A stretch of 10,479 nt of DNA from positions 1-10,479 of the forward strand of contig JAUIKJ010000063.1 in the NCBI GenBank assembly GCA_030430835.1. The letters run 5' to 3'. Shown here in pieces: positions 1 through 6,372 of this stretch. Source of the DNA: Candidatus Hydrogenedentota bacterium (GTDB taxonomy: Bacteria; Hydrogenedentota; Hydrogenedentia; Hydrogenedentales; JAEUWI01). Under the pieces are notes generated by a model that was given only the letters and a program-made list of their open reading frames with translations, made no database searches and had not been told where the DNA came from. Positions within the stretch are counted from its first letter, which is position 1; every line of letters starts with the position of its first letter. The translations under genes and the position numbers were made by a program.

Positions 1-471
1 GTTGTTGATCGTGATCTCGAGTGACTGCACCGTGGAGGCGTTTGCCGCGAACGCATTGCGAATCGCCGTCACGTCACCGGCGTCGAGTCCGGCCACCACC
101 GAAGGGTCGCCGTCGACGATCGCAGCAAGAAGATCGAGGTGGTCATCGTCGTCGATACCGTCACCCGTGTTGTCAACATCGAGGAAGCCCGGACCGAGTT
201 GGCCCGGAATCGACGCCCATACGGGGTCGACCGGGGCGTCCCAGAGGTTGTTGCCTTCGCCATCCACGAGCACCTGCCCGAGCAAGAGCTCGAAGGTGCC
301 CAGTGAATAATCATAGTCAATCTGATCGGCAGGACACTGCGCGTGCGCAGGCGCCGCCAGGCCAGCCATCAGCAGCATGGCGAGCATCAGGGAAAGCGCA
401 CATTTCTGCACCCGCCCGGCAATACGACGCGATCCTGCAATCGGATCTTTGCACAGGAAATTACAACGCAT
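1..471 (-). CDS. Secreted protein with signal peptide, N-terminal part only (runs off left edge)
   Basis: This minus-strand frame is open from an ATG at 471-469 to base 1, giving 157 residues without a stop; the C-terminus lies outside the window. The start is supported by a Shine-Dalgarno-like GAGAGGGG seven bases upstream. The N-terminus has basic residues (R15, R16, R20, K23), a hydrophobic stretch at about residues 25-42 and an AHA-Q cleavage site near 44/45, which together make a classical Sec signal peptide. The mature part begins QCPADQIDYDY. At about residues 98-111 it carries an acidic aspartate-rich stretch containing DNTGDGIDDDD, which looks like a calcium-binding loop of the EF-hand, dockerin or thrombospondin type-3 sort. 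No catalytic domain is visible in the part present and I do not recognise the family. It is transcribed divergently from the deoxyribosyltransferase gene. An extracellular or cell-surface location is a confident inference; the function is unknown. Confidence 0.8.
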   Translation of the reverse strand, partial: MRCNFLCKDPIAGSRRIAGRVQKCALSLMLAMLLMAGLAAPAHAQCPADQIDYDYSLGTFELLLGQVLVDGEGNNLWDAPVDPVWASIPGQLGPGFLDVDNTGDGIDDDDHLDLLAAIVDGDPSVVAGLDAGDVTAIRNAFAANASTVQSLEITINN

Positions 472-478
472 GGAACAA

Positions 479-486
479 CCCCTCTC
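479..486 (-). promoter_or_regulatory. Ribosome binding site of the left-edge secreted protein
   Basis: On the minus strand this reads GAGAGGGG, a good anti-16S match, seven bases before the ATG at 471. It fixes the start of a gene that is otherwise easy to miss because it has no stop inside the window. Confidence 0.6.
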
Positions 487-624
487 GATGGTAAAACTGC
501 AGATACGAGAACCCAAGTTGCCGCAGCCCACGGCGCGAGCAGTCTAACAAAGTCCTGTTGTTTTGTAAATGGGAAATATCTCCTATCTAGCTTATTGTAA
601 AGAGTTTATGTCACACTTCGCGCC

Positions 625-631
625 GAAGGAG
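625..631 (+). promoter_or_regulatory. Strong Shine-Dalgarno site deciding the start at 638
   Basis: GAAGGAG lies six bases before the ATG at 638. It selects this start over the in-frame ATGs at 569 and 608, which would add 23 or 10 residues lacking family similarity ahead of the first beta-strand (RIYLCGP). Confidence 0.75.
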
Positions 632-637
632 ATTACG

Positions 638-1048
638 ATGACCAATCCAGCCACGAAGCGAATCTATCTGTGCGGTCCCATCATGGATTGCAGCGAGCAT
701 GAAGGGAAGACCTGGCGGCAGGCGGCCAAGGAACGGCTCGCCGGTAAGTTCGTCGTGCTCGACCCGATGCGGCGCAATTTTCGGGATCGTGAGATCGACA
801 GTGCTAACGAAATTGTCGAGTTTGATCTGCAGGATGTGCGGGATGCTGACATTATTCTGGTTAATTACTCTAAGGCGTCGATCGGCACTTCAATGGAAGT
901 CTTCTATGCCTCGCATGATCTCGGGAAGTTCGTGATCGCCTTCAGCCCCTACAGCTACGAGGACATGTCACCGTGGATGGTCCGGTATTGCACCAAGGTG
1001 CTGCCCGACCTCGACGCGGCATTGGCCTACATCGAGCGCCACTTCTAG
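638..1048 (+). CDS. Nucleoside 2-deoxyribosyltransferase-like protein
   Basis: A 136-residue protein of the nucleoside 2-deoxyribosyltransferase family (Pfam Nuc_deoxyrib_tr type). Characterised members move a deoxyribosyl group between bases or hydrolyse nucleoside or nucleotide N-glycosidic bonds in the cytoplasm, as part of nucleotide salvage. Visible family features are the first beta-strand RIYLCGP (residues 8-14), LDP at 41-43, the DVRDADIILVN block at 66-76 with Asp69 and Asp71, and the GTSMEVFYA block at 83-91, in which Glu87 occupies the place of the family's catalytic glutamate. The length is close to the usual 140-160 residues. The start at 638 follows a strong GAAGGAG site. The gene is monocistronic as far as can be seen: the next plus-strand gene starts 90 bases later with what appear to be its own signals. 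Its middle part is somewhat less GC-rich than the neighbouring genes, which hints at but does not prove separate origin. Family confidence is high; the exact substrate is unknown, and a 5'-monophosphate N-glycosidase is an alternative. Confidence 0.85.
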   Translation: MTNPATKRIYLCGPIMDCSEHEGKTWRQAAKERLAGKFVVLDPMRRNFRDREIDSANEIVEFDLQDVRDADIILVNYSKASIGTSMEVFYASHDLGKFVIAFSPYSYEDMSPWMVRYCTKVLPDLDAALAYIERHF

Positions 1049-1068
1049 CGAATCCGGCGGCGTTTCTC

Positions 1069-1074
1069 TATACT
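1069..1074 (+). promoter_or_regulatory. Possible -10 element for the cytochrome/DUF1549-DUF1501 operon
   Basis: TATACT matches the sigma-70 -10 consensus at five of six positions and sits about 65 bases before the ATG at 1139. No good -35 hexamer is visible at the right distance (that position overlaps the end of the preceding gene), so this is a weak call. Confidence 0.3.
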
Positions 1075-1086
1075 GGCTATTCGAGA

Positions 1087-1106
1087 TTCCGGCTTGCGCG
1101 CCGGGA
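1087..1106 (+). other. Hairpin in the leader of the cytochrome/DUF1549 gene
   Basis: TTCCGGC and GCCGGGA form a seven-pair stem (one T-G pair) around a six-base loop, 14 bases ahead of the ribosome binding site. There is no T-run after it, so it does not look like an intrinsic terminator for the upstream gene. It could be a 5' leader structure if transcription starts near 1081. Confidence 0.35.
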
Positions 1107-1120
1107 CGGGTTCGCAGACT

Positions 1121-1129
1121 AGGAGAGGA
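1121..1129 (+). promoter_or_regulatory. Ribosome binding site deciding the start at 1139
   Basis: AGGAGAGGA ends nine bases before the ATG at 1139. An in-frame TTG at 1094 lies inside the leader hairpin, has no binding site, and would place 15 basic and polar residues before the signal peptide, so 1139 is preferred. Confidence 0.65.
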
Positions 1130-1138
1130 ACGACAGCC

Positions 1139-4100
1139 ATGCTCCTTCTGGGCACGATTGCCGCCGCACTCACGTTGGCCGGTGCGGGTGGCGCGCCGGA
1201 CTACGCCACCGAGCTTCGGCCGATTCTGGAACGGCATTGCTTTTCATGCCACGGTCCCGAGCGCCAGAAGGCGGGCCTGCGCCTCGATTTCCATGCAGGC
1301 ATTCTGAATGGTGGCGACGGCGGCGCGATTGTCGCCATGGGCAAGCCGGAGGAGAGCCGCCTGCTCGATGCTGTCCGCGGCGACGATCCGGACTTCGTAA
1401 TGCCGCCGAAGGGGGACCGCCTGACGGATGCCGAGACGGCGGTGCTGCGTGAATGGATCCTGGCCGGCGCCCCAGGTCCGGATGAGCCGGAGACCCCGAC
1501 GCAGATCGCGAGTGACCATTGGGCCTTCCAGCCGGTGGTCGCGCACACGCCGCCGCCGGTAAAGGACACCGCGTGGGTGCGCAATCGAATCGATCACTTT
1601 GTCCTCGCCAGGCTGGAAGGGGCCGGTGTAACGCCGTCCCCGGAAGCCGACCCGGAAACGCTGTTGCGCCGACTATACCTGGACCTTACGGGACTGCCGC
1701 CAAGCCTGGAAGAAACGGAGGACTTCCTGGCGGATGAATCGCCCTATGCCTATGAGCGCCTGGTAAACCGCCTGCTGGCATCACCGCACTACGGCGAGCG
1801 CTGGGGCCGGCACTGGCTCGACCTTGCGCGTTACGCGGATAGCGACGGCTACGAAAAAGACACGCCGCGGCCATGGGCCTGGCGCTACCGCGACTGGGTG
1901 ATCGATGCACTGAACCGCGACTTGCCCTATGACCAGTTCGTCATCGAACAGCTCGCGGGCGACTTGTTGCCCAACGCGACCACCGCGCAACGTGTGGCGA
2001 CGGGCTTCCACCGCAACACCCTGACCAACAAGGAAGGCGGCGTGGACCCGGAGCAGTTCCGCGTGGAGCAGGTGGTGGATCGCACGAACACGACGGGCGC
2101 GGTCTTCATGGGGCTCACAGTGGCCTGCGCACAGTGCCACACGCACAAGTATGATCCCATCACGCAGCGGGAGTACTTTGAACTATACAGCTTCTTCGAC
2201 TCAGGCTTGGAGAAGGATATCCCGGCGCCACTGGATGGCGAAGAGGAACGTTACGCGGCCGAAAAGGCCCGCCATGACGCGGCGCTGAAAAACGTGAATG
2301 AAGAGATCGCGGCGCACCGCGAGACCTTGCGGCCGGCGTTGGATGCCTGGGCCGCGGCGCAGACGGTCACGGAGATCGCATGGCGCGGCGTACGGACGCT
2401 CAGTGCGCGTGCCGCGAGTGGCGCACCCCTGGACCTACTCTCCGACGGGTCCATCCTTGCGCGGGGCGATGCCCCGGACAAGGACACCTACACGGTCGAA
2501 ATTGAGACGGATACCGACACCCTCTCTGCCCTGCGGATCGAAGCGTTGATCGACGGCAGCCTGCCGAGGACGGGGCCAGGCCGATCCGGGAATGGCAACT
2601 TTGTGCTGACCAAACTGGATCTGCACCGCCGGGATCGCGCGGCCGCGGAGATTGACCTGACCAACCACGCGTTGGGCGCGGTGGCGACCAGCCCGGACCA
2701 TCTTGATGCCGACGGGGGTGCGATGGGCGATGGCGCGGCCATCGACGGCAACCCCGAAACCTTTTGGGACGAGGTGGATGACCAGGGCGAGTATCACTTC
2801 AGGTTGGACTTCCCCGAAGCCCGCACCTTTTCGGCGCTCAGCCTGCAGGGCTATGAACACCGTCGCTTCGCACCGAAAGATTTTAAGATCGTGTGTGACG
2901 GCGAAACGGTGCAGGACGTACAGGATGCCTCCTACAGGCACAATCTTTTCGTGACGGGCTTTGAGCCCGTGACCTGCACATCGCTCGAACTGGTCATCAC
3001 CGGGTACTACGGCGGCTCTCCGGCGATTCGGGAGTTGGGCCTGTACCAAGCCGACGTCGACCCATTGGAGGAGGCCCTGTCCCCGCCGATGCGGGTGGCA
3101 CTGGACACCGCGATCGCGGATTTCGACCAGAAGGGCTTCGATGCTGCGGGCGTGTTCGATGATGATGCCAAGACGGGCTGGGCCATCGGCGCGGACAAGG
3201 AGACCAACCAGCACCGCAGCGCACGCTTCGTGGCGGGACGCCCGATAGACAAGGCCAATCGCTATCGTTTCACGCTCAGCATCGAACAGGCCTACGGCGG
3301 CGGGCATGTCTTGGGCCGCTTCCGGATCGCTGCCACGGACCACGCGCGCGCAGGCGTGGTGCTGCCGGATGCGGTGCGCACAGCCTTGCTGACCCCGGCG
3401 ACGGAGCGAAGCGCGGCGCAGAACGAACTCCTGCTCGACTACTACGCACGGGGCGATGCGCGCATGCGGGAGCTCGCCGCAAAACGGGAGGGCGTTTTGG
3501 CGGCCGCGCCCAAGCCGGTGAACACGATGGCGCAGGCCATCGTCGAGAACCCGGACGCACCGCAGACCCACATCCATGCACGGGGTGATTTCCTGCGGCC
3601 CACACAACCCGTGGACCACGGGACGCCCGCGGTGTTGCCCGCGCTGAACCCGCGGGGTCCGAACGCGGATCGCCTCGACCTGGCCCGCTGGATCGTGCGG
3701 CATGACAACCCGCTGACGCCGCGTGTGGCGGCAAACCGAATCTGGGAGAAGCTCTTCGGCGAAGGCCTGGTGCGCACGCCGGAGGACTTTGGCACGCGCA
3801 GCGAAGCACCAACCCACCCCCTGCTACTCGACTGGCTCGCCAACGAATACCAGGCGCGCGGCTGGAGCACGAAGGATTTTATTCGCCTCATCGTCACCTC
3901 AGCCACCTATCGTCAGGCCTCGCACACACGGCCGGAGTTGGTGGACCAGGATCCGCAAAACCGCCTGATTGCACGGCAGGATCGCTTCCGTGTGGAGGCG
4001 GAGATCATTCGTGATCTCGCCTTGGCGGCCAGCGGGCTGCTGGCGCCGAAGGTCGGCGGGCCGAGCATTCGCCCGCCGCTGCCGGAGGGCTTCGCGAACC

Positions 4101-4600
4101 TCGGCTACGCGAACTCCATCAAGTACCCCGAAAGCAATGGCGACGACAAGTATCGTCGCGGACTCTACATACAGTTTCAGCGGACGATTGCCTACCCCAT
4201 GCTGATGAACTTCGACTGCCCCGACAGCAATACGGCGAACCTGCGCCGAAGCCGCTCCAATACGCCGCTGCAGGCCCTGAACCTGATGAACGACCCGGTC
4301 TTCATCGAGTGCGCGCAGGGCCTCGCCAAGCGCATGCAGACCGAATGCGGCGGCGACGACCGCGCGCGCGTGGCCTGGGCCTTCAAGCTCTGCTTCGCGC
4401 GCACGCCAACGGAAGCGGAGACCGATGCGCTGGTCGCGTTGCTGGATGCGCAACGCGAAACCTTCCGCGACGCGGAGGCCTTCGCCGAGACGCTTGCGGC
4501 CGGACATCGGCCGAAGGACGCCGCGGCGGCAGACGCCGCGGCACACGTGGTATTGGCGCGCACCTTGATCAACCTCGACGAATTCATCACCCGGGAGTAG
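1139..4600 (+). CDS. Exported cytochrome c / DUF1549 / discoidin-like / DUF1553 protein
   Basis: A 1153-residue multidomain protein of the type abundant in Planctomycetes and relatives. A Sec signal peptide covers residues 1-19 (hydrophobic, GGA-P junction), so it acts outside the cytoplasm. A planctomycete-type cytochrome c domain follows, with haem motif CFSCH at 34-38 and a likely distal Met88 in FVMPPKG. DUF1549 spans about 126-355 (LYLDLTGLPPS, ERWGRHWLDLARYADSDGYE) and contains a second CxxCH, CAQCH at 330-334, followed by THKYDP. Next come a short charged helical segment (about 370-405) and a discoidin or F5/8C-like module at about 506-640 (AIDGNPETFWDE, ending in IRELGLYQ). A second beta-rich module at about 661-734 has DDDAKTGWAIG. 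DUF1553 runs from about 839 to about 1090 (NPLTPRVAANRIWEKLFGEG; SNTPLQALNLMNDPVF), and the protein closes with the usual NLDEF ending. DUF1501 follows after eight bases. Redox or polysaccharide-related roles have been proposed for such proteins, but the reaction is not established. Confidence 0.93.
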   Translation: MLLLGTIAAALTLAGAGGAPDYATELRPILERHCFSCHGPERQKAGLRLDFHAGILNGGDGGAIVAMGKPEESRLLDAVRGDDPDFVMPPKGDRLTDAETAVLREWILAGAPGPDEPETPTQIASDHWAFQPVVAHTPPPVKDTAWVRNRIDHFVLARLEGAGVTPSPEADPETLLRRLYLDLTGLPPSLEETEDFLADESPYAYERLVNRLLASPHYGERWGRHWLDLARYADSDGYEKDTPRPWAWRYRDWVIDALNRDLPYDQFVIEQLAGDLLPNATTAQRVATGFHRNTLTNKEGGVDPEQFRVEQVVDRTNTTGAVFMGLTVACAQCHTHKYDPITQREYFELYSFFDSGLEKDIPAPLDGEEERYAAEKARHDAALKNVNEEIAAHRETLRPALDAWAAAQTVTEIAWRGVRTLSARAASGAPLDLLSDGSILARGDAPDKDTYTVEIETDTDTLSALRIEALIDGSLPRTGPGRSGNGNFVLTKLDLHRRDRAAAEIDLTNHALGAVATSPDHLDADGGAMGDGAAIDGNPETFWDEVDDQGEYHFRLDFPEARTFSALSLQGYEHRRFAPKDFKIVCDGETVQDVQDASYRHNLFVTGFEPVTCTSLELVITGYYGGSPAIRELGLYQADVDPLEEALSPPMRVALDTAIADFDQKGFDAAGVFDDDAKTGWAIGADKETNQHRSARFVAGRPIDKANRYRFTLSIEQAYGGGHVLGRFRIAATDHARAGVVLPDAVRTALLTPATERSAAQNELLLDYYARGDARMRELAAKREGVLAAAPKPVNTMAQAIVENPDAPQTHIHARGDFLRPTQPVDHGTPAVLPALNPRGPNADRLDLARWIVRHDNPLTPRVAANRIWEKLFGEGLVRTPEDFGTRSEAPTHPLLLDWLANEYQARGWSTKDFIRLIVTSATYRQASHTRPELVDQDPQNRLIARQDRFRVEAEIIRDLALAASGLLAPKVGGPSIRPPLPEGFANLGYANSIKYPESNGDDKYRRGLYIQFQRTIAYPMLMNFDCPDSNTANLRRSRSNTPLQALNLMNDPVFIECAQGLAKRMQTECGGDDRARVAWAFKLCFARTPTEAETDALVALLDAQRETFRDAEAFAETLAAGHRPKDAAAADAAAHVVLARTLINLDEFITRE

Positions 4601-4603
4601 AGG
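4600..4603 (+). promoter_or_regulatory. Ribosome binding site of the DUF1501 gene
   Basis: GAGG overlaps the last base of the preceding gene's TAG stop and lies five bases before the ATG at 4609, consistent with translational coupling inside an operon. The frame stays open far upstream inside the preceding gene, but only the ATG at 4609 puts a Tat signal at the N-terminus. Confidence 0.5.
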
Positions 4604-4608
4604 CCATC

Positions 4609-6096
4609 ATGCACCCCATCGAAGAAAATATTCTGCGTTCACGGCGCGATTTCATGACCACCGCCGCGAGCGGGCTCGGTGCGTTGGCGCTGACCTCGAC
4701 CCTGCTGCGCGATGGCGCGGTGGCGGCCACGCCAACGGCGGGCGAGGTGAACCCCCTCCTGCCGCGGCAACCCCATTTCGCGGGGAAGGCGAAGGCCTGT
4801 ATCTTCATCTTCATGGCGGGCGCGCCGAGCCAGATCGACCTCTTTGATCCGAAGCCCGAACTGAACAAACTGAACGGGCAGAAACTGCCGGAGTCCTTCA
4901 CCAAGGACGTGCGCTTCGCCTTCATCCAGAAGGACTCCGCCGTCGTCCTGGGAAGCGACCGCAAGTTCAAGCCGCACGGCGAGTGCGGCATGGAAATTTC
5001 GGACCTGCTCCCGCGCATTGGTGAATGCGCGGACGACATCTGCCTGATCCGTTCGATGCATACGGAAGCCTTCAACCACCATCCCGGCCAGTTGATGATG
5101 AATACCGGCGTGCCGACCTTTGGCCGGCCGAGTGTCGGTTCATGGATCAACTACGGCCTCGGGACGGAGTCGGAAAACCTGCCGGGCTACGTGGTCCTGA
5201 CCGCCGGCCGGGGCGCGAGTGGCGGCGTGTCGAACTGGTCGAGCGGTTTTCTGCCTTCGACCTATGAGGGCGTGCTCTTCCGCAATCAGGGCGATCCAAT
5301 CCTCCACCTCAGCAACCCGGAAGGCCTGCCCCATGAATGCCAGCGCCGGGGCCTGGATACCATTCGCCAACTCAACGAGATGCGCTACGAGGAAACCCTC
5401 GATCCGGAAATCCTGTCCCGTGTGGCGAACTATGAACTCGCGTACCGGATGCAATCCGCCGCGCCGGAATTGATCGATCTGAATGATGAGAGCGATGCGA
5501 CGCTGGACGCCTACGGTGTGAACCGCGATGAACTGGGCCTGACCGCGAGCCGTGGCGGCGGCAGCGGCACCTTTGGTGCCTTCGCGCGGAACTGCCTGCT
5601 CGCGCGCCGAATGGTCGAGCGCGGGGTCCGCTTCATCAACCTGTACCACGCGAGTTGGGATCATCACAGCAACCTGAACCAGGAGCTCACCTACAACGCG
5701 ACGATGGCGGACCAGCCAATCGCGGCGCTGCTGAAAGATCTGAAGCAGCGCGGAATGCTGGACGAGACGCTCGTCGTGTGGGGCGCGGAGTTTGGGCGCA
5801 CGCCACTGGGCGAAAACCGCGCGGGCGGCCGTGAACCGAATACCGGCCGTGATCACCATCCCTCCGCCTTTAGCATCTGGATGGCGGGTGGCGGGGTAAA
5901 GGGCGGCCAGGTGATTGGCGAAACGGACGAGATCGGCTGGAACATCACGAAAGACCCGATCCACATCAACGATTTTCACGCGACCCTGCTGCACCTCTTC
6001 GGCATCAACCATCTCGATCTGACCTACCGCTACAGCGGCCGCGACTTCCGCTTGACGGACGTGGCGGGGAAAGTCGTGGAGAAGGTGTTCGCGTAG
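4609..6096 (+). CDS. DUF1501 family protein, Tat-exported
   Basis: A 495-residue DUF1501 protein, a family distantly related to the sulfatase/alkaline phosphatase superfamily. The N-terminus carries a twin-arginine signal (SRRDFM, residues 11-16) followed by a small-residue hydrophobic stretch and a likely AVA-A or VAA-T cleavage site near residues 39-41. Export through Tat implies folding, perhaps with a bound metal, in the cytoplasm. Conserved family blocks are visible: FMAGAPSQIDLFDPKP, HTEAFNHHPG (His151, His157, His158), WDHHSN (Asp351, His352, His353), VWGAEFGRTP (390-399), GRDHHPSAF (Asp415, His416, His417) and HINDFHATLLHLFG (His452, His457). The many His and Asp residues suggest a metal centre, although the activity is not known. 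It follows the cytochrome/DUF1549/DUF1553 gene after eight bases on the same strand; this pairing recurs in planctomycete-type genomes and indicates a shared role outside the cytoplasm. No clear intrinsic terminator follows. Confidence 0.93.
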   Translation: MHPIEENILRSRRDFMTTAASGLGALALTSTLLRDGAVAATPTAGEVNPLLPRQPHFAGKAKACIFIFMAGAPSQIDLFDPKPELNKLNGQKLPESFTKDVRFAFIQKDSAVVLGSDRKFKPHGECGMEISDLLPRIGECADDICLIRSMHTEAFNHHPGQLMMNTGVPTFGRPSVGSWINYGLGTESENLPGYVVLTAGRGASGGVSNWSSGFLPSTYEGVLFRNQGDPILHLSNPEGLPHECQRRGLDTIRQLNEMRYEETLDPEILSRVANYELAYRMQSAAPELIDLNDESDATLDAYGVNRDELGLTASRGGGSGTFGAFARNCLLARRMVERGVRFINLYHASWDHHSNLNQELTYNATMADQPIAALLKDLKQRGMLDETLVVWGAEFGRTPLGENRAGGREPNTGRDHHPSAFSIWMAGGGVKGGQVIGETDEIGWNITKDPIHINDFHATLLHLFGINHLDLTYRYSGRDFRLTDVAGKVVEKVFA

Positions 6097-6155
6097 GGTG
6101 GCGATGGTTGTTCGAAGCCGACTTGGGAACCCGTCGCATTGTCTGATGCCGCCTG

Positions 6156-6205
6156 GGCCATAGCGTGGGGTTTAAGATTTCTCCCTGCGGTCGAAATGAC
6201 AAGGG
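6156..6205 (+). repeat. Palindromic repeat, copy A
   Basis: This unit starts with GGCCATAGCGTGGGG and ends with a hairpin core: ATTTC at 6177-6181, an 11-base loop, and GAAAT at 6193-6197. It is nearly identical to copy B 74 bases downstream. The core resembles short interspersed repeats found many times in some bacterial genomes. Confidence 0.75.
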
Positions 6206-6229
6206 GGTGGCGCAATGGCGTGTCGCGTC

Positions 6230-6277
6230 GGCCATAGCGTGGGGTCAAGATTTCTCCCTGCGCTCGAAAGGACAGGG
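6230..6277 (+). repeat. Palindromic repeat, copy B (direct repeat of A)
   Basis: It shares GGCCATAGCGTGGGG and the CTCCCTGCG core with copy A, with one base fewer before AAGATTTC and a few substitutions. Its stem is ATTTC (6250-6254) with GAAAG (6266-6270), so the outermost pair is lost and the hairpin is slightly decayed. Confidence 0.75.
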
Positions 6278-6286
6278 TATTCCGCT

Positions 6287-6304
6287 TGTCACCTCGGCCA
6301 AAGG
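6287..6304 (-). repeat. Partial palindromic repeat, copy D
   Basis: On the plus strand TGTCACCTCGGCCAAAGG matches the first 18 bases of copy C at 15 positions, but the right half of the palindrome is missing. It ends inside a small perfect hairpin, GGCCAAAGGCC (6296-6306), that joins it to copy C. Confidence 0.55.
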
Positions 6305-6306
6305 CC

Positions 6307-6334
6307 TGTCACCTCGACCGGAGGGAGAGGTCTT
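6307..6334 (-). repeat. Palindromic repeat, copy C (inverted relative to A and B)
   Basis: Read on the minus strand this matches the core of copy A with a stem of ACCTC and GAGGT around an 11-base loop (plus-strand stem halves 6311-6315 and 6327-6331). Relative to copy A, two T-A pairs have become two C-G pairs, so the stem is conserved while its sequence is not. Confidence 0.7.
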
Positions 6335-6372
6335 GGATTCTCCCTAACGCTCGTATAGGCAGAGTAGCCGGC

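Larger units (their letters stand above)
472..637. other. Divergent intergenic region with no further gene seen
   Basis: This 166-base gap separates a minus-strand gene (start at 471) from a plus-strand gene (start at 638), so it must hold promoters for both. Bases about 541-610 are clearly richer in A and T than the surrounding sequence. Possible sigma-70-like elements are present on the plus strand (TTGTTT at 558-563, TATCTA at 584-589) but the spacing is poor, so I do not call a promoter. In-frame ATGs at 569 and 608 occur upstream of the plus-strand gene but lack a ribosome binding site. Confidence 0.5.
6097..6372. other. Convergent intergenic region filled with short palindromic repeats
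   Basis: Two genes converge on this 276-base gap, and most of it is repeat sequence. Short open frames on both strands here translate the repeats (peptides of the STAGRNL or FRPQGEIL kind) and are not genes. I see no classical GC hairpin with a T-run. Confidence 0.7.

Noticed and set aside
569..637. Longer N-terminus for the deoxyribosyltransferase starting at ATG 569
   Set aside because: No ribosome binding site precedes it, whereas GAAGGAG sits six bases before ATG 638, which also gives the usual family N-terminus.
1094..1138. Upstream TTG start for the cytochrome/DUF1549 protein
   Set aside because: It falls inside a hairpin without a binding site and would spoil the signal peptide; ATG 1139 has AGGAGAGGA at a good distance.
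2435..3817. 460-codon open frame on the minus strand
   Set aside because: It lies wholly antisense to the DUF1549/DUF1553 gene, its translation is rich in Arg, His and Val typical of the complement of GC-rich coding DNA, and it shows no domain motif.
3899..4546. 215-codon open frame on the minus strand
   Set aside because: It is antisense to the conserved DUF1553 region; no recognisable protein.
5140..6012. 290-codon open frame on the minus strand
   Set aside because: It is antisense to conserved blocks of the DUF1501 gene and has no family motif.
6030..6248. Small minus-strand open frames with STAGRNL or FRPQGEIL peptides
   Set aside because: These are translations of the short palindromic repeats and overlap the end of the DUF1501 gene.
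6156..6334. Possible CRISPR array
   Set aside because: There are too few units, they occur in both orientations, spacing is irregular, and no cas gene is present.
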